Origin: an uncultured Prevotellaceae bacterium
GTDB taxonomy: Bacteria; Bacteroidota; Bacteroidia; Bacteroidales; Bacteroidaceae
Assembly: GCA_900320565.1 (NCBI GenBank)
Contig: ONSR01000011.1
Coordinates: 1 to 64,000 of the forward strand
DNA: 64,000 bases
Direction: 5' to 3'
The translations under genes and the position numbers were made by a program. This document shows, piece by piece, positions 59,563-64,000 of the stretch (position 1 is the first letter of the stretch; each line of letters opens with the position of its first letter). The notes under the pieces were generated by a model. It saw nothing but the letters and a program-made list of their open reading frames with translations. It was not told the DNA's origin and did not search any database.

Positions 59563-59703
59563 TGTCCAAGTATGTCCGAATTTGTCAATCTTGCTTCCAG
59601 CCCACGCACTCGCAGGTTAAACTTAAACTTGCCCGTCAGTGGTTTTCTCTATTGAAGTCGGAAGTCCTTAATAATCAGCATTGTACGCAAAGGTACAGAT
59701 ATG

Positions 59704-59741
59704 AAAAAAGAACGTCACAACCCCCAAAAGGTGCGACGTTC
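59704..59741 (-). terminator. Terminator downstream of tRNA-Arg(UCU)
   Basis: The minus strand reads AGAACGTCGCACC, a loop, and GTTGTGACGTTCT followed by TTTTT; the stem contains one mismatch. Confidence 0.75.
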
Positions 59742-59765
59742 TGATTCTCCAAGTTAGTTTTTTTG

Positions 59766-59839
59766 TGATCCCGTTGGGATTCGAACCCAAGACCCACAGC
59801 TTAGAAGGCTGTTGCTCTATCCAGCTGAGCTACGGAACC
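59766..59839 (-). tRNA. tRNA-Arg (anticodon UCU)
   Basis: Minus-strand cloverleaf: acceptor GGTTCCG with CGGGATC and discriminator A, D arm GCTCAGCTGGATAGAGC, anticodon stem ACAGC/GCTGT with loop CTTCTAA (anticodon TCT), and T arm TTGGGTTCGAATCCCAA. CCA is not encoded. It decodes AGA, and by wobble possibly AGG. Confidence 0.95.
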
Positions 59840-59852
59840 AACCTATATTTGT

Positions 59853-59918
59853 CATTCACACACGTGTCGTTTGTAAATGACTAACGTGATGTTTGCAGTT
59901 TACTAACGTGAAGTTTGC
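59853..59918 (+). repeat. 22-bp-period intergenic array G (3 units)
   Basis: CGTG cores start at 59863, 59885 and 59907. The two latter units share CTAACGTGA followed by GTTTGCAGTT. It begins just upstream of the tRNA-Arg(UCU) 5-prime end, within the tRNA's promoter region. Confidence 0.82.
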
Positions 59919-59960
59919 AGTTACTCCATTGTAAAACGCCTGCAAAGGTAAGAAGAAAAA

Positions 59961-59988
59961 TGAAAAGTGAAAAGTGAAAAGTGAAAAA
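59961..59988 (+). repeat. TGAAAAG heptamer x4
   Basis: Four 7-bp units (the last TGAAAAA) lie just beyond the stop of the DUF2807 lipoprotein gene. Confidence 0.75.
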
Positions 59989-60012
59989 TTATTGCTTATT
60001 CTCGCTATTTTC

Positions 60013-60765
60013 TTATTCTTCACCTTTGTTTAGGCCTTCTTTCTTTACTGATGATGAACCAGTTGCGGCATAAGCAAAGTCATGACACTCGCCACTGACG
60101 GTCACATTTACTGCACCCGAGAGTGTGAGGCGTGCCTGCTTGCTGTTGATGTCGAGATTGCCACTGCCTGCGCCGCTCATCTTGAGCTTCAGCTTGCGGC
60201 ACTCTACCCTACCCACCAGATTTGCTGCACCAGTCGTGATGACTTCCAAGTTTTCTGTCAGACAAAGATTATCCATCTTGACATTACCTGCGCCACCGAT
60301 GTTGATGTCCAGCTCTTTGTCCTGAGAGATGCTGTCCTTGAGGATGATGTCGGTGGCACCCGAAGCCTGTATCTCTGTGATGAAAGGAGCTGTGATGCGA
60401 AGTGTGATGGCTGGCGTGTTCTTGTTAATTGAGCCTGTGCCTTCTTTCAGGGAAGCTACAAGCTCGTCGTCTTCAGAGGTGATGGTATAGGCTTCGATGG
60501 CTTTCTCGTTGCCGTAAACCTGTACGGAGTAGATGCTGTCCTGCTTGTATTCGAGACGAACGGCGCCACTAAGGTCAATCTCATTGAAGCCAACTGTTAG
60601 GATGTCAATGGTAACGACTTTGCCCCACTTCTCGGAGTCCTGGTAGTCGTGGTTTGAGACTGACTCCATCATGGCCTGCATGCCTTTTTCAACCATCTTG
60701 TCGCACGATACGAGACAAGCCGAACTTGCTATGATGATAGCAGAAATGATGTTACAAAGTTTCAT
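60013..60765 (-). CDS. DUF2807 (GIN domain) lipoprotein
   Basis: MKLCNIISAIIIASSACLVSC carries a lipobox (Cys after VS), so the protein should be lipid-anchored. The mature chain has the repetitive beta-helix of the putative auto-transporter adhesin head GIN domain: GFNEIDLSGAVRLEYKQ, ITEIQASGATDIIL, INIGGAGNVKMDNL, MSGAGSGNLDI and LSGAVNVTVSGE, each repeat with a Ser-Gly-Ala turn. Its role is unknown. The start at 60765 is favoured over MYM two codons upstream because of signal peptide form. It is the last gene of the minus-strand cluster. Confidence 0.85.
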   Translation of the reverse strand: MKLCNIISAIIIASSACLVSCDKMVEKGMQAMMESVSNHDYQDSEKWGKVVTIDILTVGFNEIDLSGAVRLEYKQDSIYSVQVYGNEKAIEAYTITSEDDELVASLKEGTGSINKNTPAITLRITAPFITEIQASGATDIILKDSISQDKELDINIGGAGNVKMDNLCLTENLEVITTGAANLVGRVECRKLKLKMSGAGSGNLDINSKQARLTLSGAVNVTVSGECHDFAYAATGSSSVKKEGLNKGEE

Positions 60766-60773
60766 ATACATTA

Positions 60774-61064
60774 TTATTTAATGGTTAAAGAATCTTTTCC
60801 TGTCTTTTTGTCTTCCTCGATAGCTTTCTCTATGACGAGCCTCAAGGAATCTACCTTGCGGTCAAGGATACTGTCACGTCCAGGGGTTGCTCCTTCCAGA
60901 AAATCGAGTGCGGCATATGGGTCGCCTGCATCCATTGTGTCCTTGGCACACCAATAATAGCTCCAAGCGATTGTTTGCGGAGTGTCGATAACACAGGAAA
61001 AGAGTGATGTCGTTAAAGATGTCAAAGCTGCGATGGCAGCAATCCTGATTGTTCGCTTGTTCAT
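60774..61064 (-). CDS. Small lipoprotein of unknown function
   Basis: The 96-residue protein begins with a signal peptide whose lipobox is LFSC. The mature part, about 70 residues, has a helical GDPYAALDFLEGATPG segment resembling one TPR-like hairpin and a charged tail. I recognise no family. It lies nine bases from the DUF2807 gene and is probably co-transcribed with it. Confidence 0.65.
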   Translation of the reverse strand: MNKRTIRIAAIAALTSLTTSLFSCVIDTPQTIAWSYYWCAKDTMDAGDPYAALDFLEGATPGRDSILDRKVDSLRLVIEKAIEEDKKTGKDSLTIK

Positions 61065-61147
61065 GTTCTTTTCGATATTACTTTAATATTCGTATTGTTA
61101 ATTCGAGATTGGAGGCGGACTTCATTTGCCCACCTAAAGTAACCTTT

Positions 61148-62056
61148 TCATAGGTTTTTCCTTTCGATGTTTATCCAGCGACTTGTATTCTTCAGTATCT
61201 CGGCATCATCACCGACGAAGGCTTTGCCTGCTGTGCTGTCACCTTTCAGATAATGACAGAACCAGGCCGTCATATACGGGTCGCCTTCGCCGCCCATCTC
61301 CTCATGATCCTTGTATGCATGACGTGCAGCCAGGACGGGAAAGTCATCAGTAGTCTCTTTGAAATTGGCCTGGAAAGCCTCCTCAGGGCTGATTATCTTC
61401 GAATCCCAGTCGCCTGTTCCTGCTACCATCAGCAGCGGGGCACCAATCTTGCTGAAGTCAGAAGTACCCCACTTGAAGTTGATGCCAATCTGCTTCTGCG
61501 GGCAACTGCACAGATACACAGCTTTATACATGCGACTATTGGGATAAGCCGTAGCTGCCATAACTGCTCCGAATGCGCCTTGGGAATATCCGGCAATGGC
61601 AATCTTTGTCGTATCTATCCTGCCATAGAACTGATTGTCCTGCTGGGCTACAAGGGTGAGGAATGCATCCAACGTATGCGACATAGAAGCTCCTGTGCCC
61701 GTCTGCTTGTCCATATTTCCTATCACAACAAAGCCCCATGATGCCAAATGCTCCATCGCTTCAATCAAGTCGTAAGCCGTTGTATTGGATGCGTTTCCGA
61801 TATTGACAAGAGGCAGAGCCCCGTCAGATTTCAGCAGGGAATGGGGATAGACAACAACAATCTTGCCGATAGTCGCGTCATCACTATCATACTCTGCCTT
61901 TGCAACTTTCTCGCTACCCTTCTCCTTGTATTTGCTTTCGATGGGCATTGTGGTGTCAATACTTCCCTTGTAGAACCCTGCTTTTTCTGTGTCCTGACAA
62001 CTGGCTGTAGTGAAAGCTACCAGCATAAGAAGTAAGAGCATGTTTTTATATCTCAT
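61148..62056 (-). CDS. Alpha/beta hydrolase lipoprotein
   Basis: A lipoprotein signal (FTTASC) leads to an alpha/beta-hydrolase of 302 residues. The nucleophile elbow is AIAGYSQGAFGAV; the likely acid is in VAGTGDWDSK and the likely histidine in LAARHAYKDHEEMG. NIGNASNTTAYDLIEAMEHLASWGF resembles the chlorophyllase/dienelactone-hydrolase-like group. Substrate unknown, location probably periplasm or surface. A second, broken hydrolase gene lies immediately upstream. Confidence 0.8.
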   Translation of the reverse strand: MRYKNMLLLLMLVAFTTASCQDTEKAGFYKGSIDTTMPIESKYKEKGSEKVAKAEYDSDDATIGKIVVVYPHSLLKSDGALPLVNIGNASNTTAYDLIEAMEHLASWGFVVIGNMDKQTGTGASMSHTLDAFLTLVAQQDNQFYGRIDTTKIAIAGYSQGAFGAVMAATAYPNSRMYKAVYLCSCPQKQIGINFKWGTSDFSKIGAPLLMVAGTGDWDSKIISPEEAFQANFKETTDDFPVLAARHAYKDHEEMGGEGDPYMTAWFCHYLKGDSTAGKAFVGDDAEILKNTSRWINIERKNL

Positions 62057-62074
62057 ATTCTTCTTTCTATTACT

Positions 62075-62664
62075 TTAATATCCGAAATACTTCTTGCAAT
62101 AGTCTGCCAAAGTGCTTTCATAGCGCTCTGTGCAATCCTTGTCGCCCATGAGAGGGTGCCCCGAGTTCGGATAGACAATCAGGTCGTAGGGTTTGCCCAA
62201 TGTCCGCCTGCTGATGTGCCGGCGATGGACATCTGACTGATGTGGATGCCTTTCTCCTCAGTATAACTTTGGATGTGACGGATGCAAGCCTCTATCTCAT
62301 CGAGCATGGTGAAGAGCGAGGTTCCCTCCTCATTCAGCAGGCTGTAGTTCATCGAGGCTGTAGCATAACCTTCCTGCACCCATTTGTAGCACTCCTTGTT
62401 GTGGTCCCACTTGTTGCCAGCTATCCACGAACCGCCGTGCACATAGAGCATGAGTGCCAGACTGTCCTTCTCGGCAGCATCGTGGGGCAGATACAGGTCG
62501 TAGGTGTTGTTCTTGAGGCTTCCGTAGGCAATATCCTTGTAGCGCTCTCCGTACTCATCGTGCCACTTTGGGCGAAGCACATACAGCGTGACGGCTCCGG
62601 CAATGGTGAGCAGCAATACTGCTCCCAAGAGGCAGCCGCAGCCTTTCTTCACTTTCTTGTTCAT
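62075..62664 (-). pseudogene. Alpha/beta hydrolase with internal deletion and frameshift
   Basis: The gene starts normally with a membrane anchor (GCLLGAVLLLTIAGAVTLYVL), YDLYLPHD, LYVHGGSWIAGNKWD (oxyanion HGG) and the nucleophile SIAGTSAGGH. Directly after the elbow the reading frame terminates at 62179. In another frame the sequence resumes with GKPYDLIVYPNSGHPLMGDK, the segment with the catalytic His, and runs to TAA at 62075-62077. About 100 residues that should separate the two parts are missing. The open part would be a 161-residue inactive protein. Confidence 0.85.
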
Positions 62665-63017
62665 GACTGAGTATTCATGGCTTGTTCCACTTCCTCGACT
62701 GTGATGCCGAGCTTTTGCATTTGTCCTACGAACTCGGGAAGCGTCTCCTGGAAGAAAGCTTCGCGCAGGCTTTCGCGGACAGTCTCCTTAGCGCCTTGGC
62801 TGGCAAAGTAGCCCATACCGCGCTTGTTGAAGATGATGCCTTTCTGGCTGAGCCACTCGAAGGAGCGCACCACAGTATTGACATTCACCTCCACCTCAGC
62901 CGCATATTCGCGCACACTGGGTAGTCGTTCTCCTTCCGGATACTTGCCTCCAAGTATCTCGTCGCAGATGCGTTCCGCTATCTGCAGGAAGATGGGTTTA
63001 TGGTCTTTGAATTGCAT
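62661..63017 (-). CDS. GntR-family (YtrA-type) transcriptional regulator
   Basis: A 118-residue repressor with the GntR winged helix: PIFLQIAERICDEILGGKYPEGERLPSVREYA, VNVNTVVRSFEWLSQKGIIFNKRGMGYF. Only about 40 helical residues follow, with no ligand domain, which is the YtrA pattern. YtrA regulators usually control the ABC transporter encoded with them, and here the transporter genes lie just upstream on the same strand. It overlaps the hydrolase remnant by four bases. Confidence 0.9.
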   Translation of the reverse strand: MQFKDHKPIFLQIAERICDEILGGKYPEGERLPSVREYAAEVEVNVNTVVRSFEWLSQKGIIFNKRGMGYFASQGAKETVRESLREAFFQETLPEFVGQMQKLGITVEEVEQAMNTQS

Positions 63018-63018
63018 A

Positions 63019-63885
63019 TTACGGATTCCTTTTAGTTGTCAATTGTGCTCTTGTGTAGAGGCGATAGGTCAGGAGCCAGATGCCGATATAGACGAGGATG
63101 CCGACGATGCCCACGCCGATTACAATGTTGTGGGGGTTCGTATCCTTGATCCAGTCTATGAAGTCCAAGACACAGTCCTCCGATAAGAACATAGTGCCGA
63201 GGAAGAGCAGAATCAGGGGCAGAACGGTCCAGAGGATGAAGTAGAAGAGGAATGTGATGGGGATGTTGTACCGGTACTTCCAAGCGTTGAAGAGGCTGAA
63301 GCTCCTGGTGTAGCAAGCCCCCCAAATGAAGATGGTCGTAACCAACTCATAGCCATAGTCCTCCATGAAGTCTTCGAATCCAGGGCTGTAATTGTGCCAA
63401 TTGCTGAAGTCGCCCTCGCCCCAATAGTAGGCTGCCGTGAGAGACTGGATGTCGGCATTCGTTATCATCAGGCGGAAGAGGAAGTGCAGGAAGTCGGCCA
63501 CCACTACGCCACAGAAGAAGACCAGAGGCACACCAATCATGATGACGACTGCATGCCAGATGAAGCGTTCCAGGTTTGTGGCAGGCAAGGTGAGTTCGCT
63601 GATACGCCCTTGCTTTGTGAGCAGGTTGTGGAACATGTAGCCTGCCGAGATAACCGAGTAGGCGAGGCCAATCAAACCGATAGTCATGGCGAAACTCTCC
63701 ACATTGTCCGAGGTGTTGCCCATGAGCAGGAAGCCCTTCGTGAGCATGTTGTAGAGGTAGAAGAGCACGATGGGTGTGCTGATGAACGCCATCATCATGA
63801 TGGCCGAACGCGTATAGAACTTGCTGTTGACACTGAGGTCCCAGCGAGCCACGTTTATAAATCGTTTGAAACTAAAACATTTCAT
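63019..63885 (-). CDS. Polytopic membrane protein, probable ABC transporter permease
   Basis: The 288-residue protein has about six transmembrane helices (IMMMAFISTPIVLFYLY, FAMTIGLIGLAYSVISAGYMF, WHAVVIMIGVPLVFFCGVVVADFL and three more near the C-terminus). The segment ISELTLPATNLERFIWHAV is common in Bacteroidota membrane proteins encoded with an ABC ATPase. It lies between the GntR regulator and an ABC ATPase end, which supports a YtrA-linked transporter. The start MKCFSFKRFINVARWDL was chosen since the longer reading overlaps the ATPase gene. Confidence 0.75.
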   Translation of the reverse strand: MKCFSFKRFINVARWDLSVNSKFYTRSAIMMMAFISTPIVLFYLYNMLTKGFLLMGNTSDNVESFAMTIGLIGLAYSVISAGYMFHNLLTKQGRISELTLPATNLERFIWHAVVIMIGVPLVFFCGVVVADFLHFLFRLMITNADIQSLTAAYYWGEGDFSNWHNYSPGFEDFMEDYGYELVTTIFIWGACYTRSFSLFNAWKYRYNIPITFLFYFILWTVLPLILLFLGTMFLSEDCVLDFIDWIKDTNPHNIVIGVGIVGILVYIGIWLLTYRLYTRAQLTTKRNP

Positions 63886-63919
63886 CTTAAAAAGAAATTC
63901 AAAATTAATAAATTCAAAA

Positions 63920-64000
63920 TTAACTCCGCTGTTCAACTGTTTTAATGAAAAGTTCTTCCAGGTTGATTGGTTCGTCCTTCTCCACAAGGGGTTCGTTGAG
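63920..64000 (-). CDS. C-terminal end of an ABC transporter ATP-binding protein (partial)
   Basis: The minus strand holds 26 codons ending at TAA 63920-63922. NLEELFIKTVEQ is typical of the C-terminus of ABC-2 type ATPases. It runs off the window edge and is upstream of the permease gene, in one operon with it and the GntR gene. Confidence 0.7.
   Translation of the reverse strand, partial: LNEPLVEKDEPINLEELFIKTVEQRS

Larger units (their letters stand above)
58961..59703. other. Long AT-rich intergenic region with inverted repeats, no confident gene
   Basis: No open frame here looks genuine; the 60-residue frame at 59562-59744 runs into the tRNA terminator and lacks a promoter. The region contains a possible hairpin GGCATG/CATGCC around C4 and G7 runs (59160-59199), a CTCTATAAA-rich inverted repeat (59278-59354) and several GTAACAAAA copies. 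It ends beside a tRNA gene, which is a usual integration site, so this may be a scar of a lost mobile element. No integrase remains. Confidence 0.5.

Noticed and set aside
59562..59744. 60-residue frame before the tRNA terminator
   Set aside because: No promoter, and it overlaps the tRNA terminator hairpin; composition is not gene-like.
61076..61091. Repeated text TATTACTTTAATAT before the small lipoprotein and hydrolase genes (also at about 62068)
   Set aside because: Only a 15-bp match between two neighbouring intergenic spots; likely a local duplication or chance in AT-rich DNA.

Overview
The window comes from a Bacteroidales chromosome, probably Prevotellaceae- or Bacteroidaceae-like. 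The grounds are the Bacteroidota promoter signature (TTTG, about 19-20 bp, TAnnTTTG) ahead of many genes, lineage-typical genes (PPi-dependent phosphofructokinase, serine palmitoyltransferase, TamL-like lipoprotein, PorD/DUF4835, DUF3127, GxGYxYP protein, Ser-type sulfatase) and weak Shine-Dalgarno sequences. No species can be named from sequence alone.

Layout. 1-4.7 kb: pfp, a membrane-anchored GH25 lysozyme and a Na/Pi cotransporter. 5-11.1 kb: a tight leucine operon, leuA-leuC-leuD-second IPMS/citramalate synthase-like gene-leuB. 11.1-15.6 kb: a three-gene envelope operon (porin, polytopic membrane protein, CxxCH lipoprotein). 15.9-31.7 kb: mostly housekeeping genes: orphan NusG-like factor, FtsB/DivIC-like protein, dnaX, secreted MORN protein, glycogen branching enzyme, tRNA-Arg(CCG), DUF3127 protein, dnaN, exonuclease, coaBC, porD, uvrB and an unknown highly charged protein. 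31.7-39.8 kb: SpoU methyltransferase, TamL-like Omp85 protein, GT2, rarA, and a lipid kinase divergent from serine palmitoyltransferase. 40-51.5 kb: a carbohydrate region (oxidoreductase, sulfatase, GH51 arabinofuranosidase, sugar symporter) that is visibly decaying: two broken GH127 genes, a nonsense-interrupted secreted protein and a deleted glycyl radical enzyme. 51.5-56 kb: an inositol-phosphatase-like gene, then a STAS-kinase fusion overlapping a sensor-PP2C phosphatase. 56-64 kb: secreted GxGYxYP protein, tRNA-Arg(UCU), lipoproteins, a deleted alpha/beta hydrolase, a YtrA-type GntR regulator and part of an ABC transporter.

The most unusual signal is not a gene. At least eight intergenic loci carry short arrays (2-5 units) whose cores sit exactly 22 bp apart. 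The usual unit combines a near-dyad around ACGTGT (arms TTA/TAA, TCG/CGA or TTC/GAA) with a second dyad around TTTGCAAA. One array, upstream of the GH51 gene, uses TACATGTA and TGCAATTGCA, yet it stays on the same 22-bp lattice with an ACACG core at its end. Other repeated structure: heptamer tandem repeats of unrelated sequence at about ten places, a promoter cassette whose -33/-7 spacer is itself conserved, and a palindromic element translated inside pfp.

Limits: no database search was possible. Family names come from recognised motifs, and starts were chosen from context and promoter distance.
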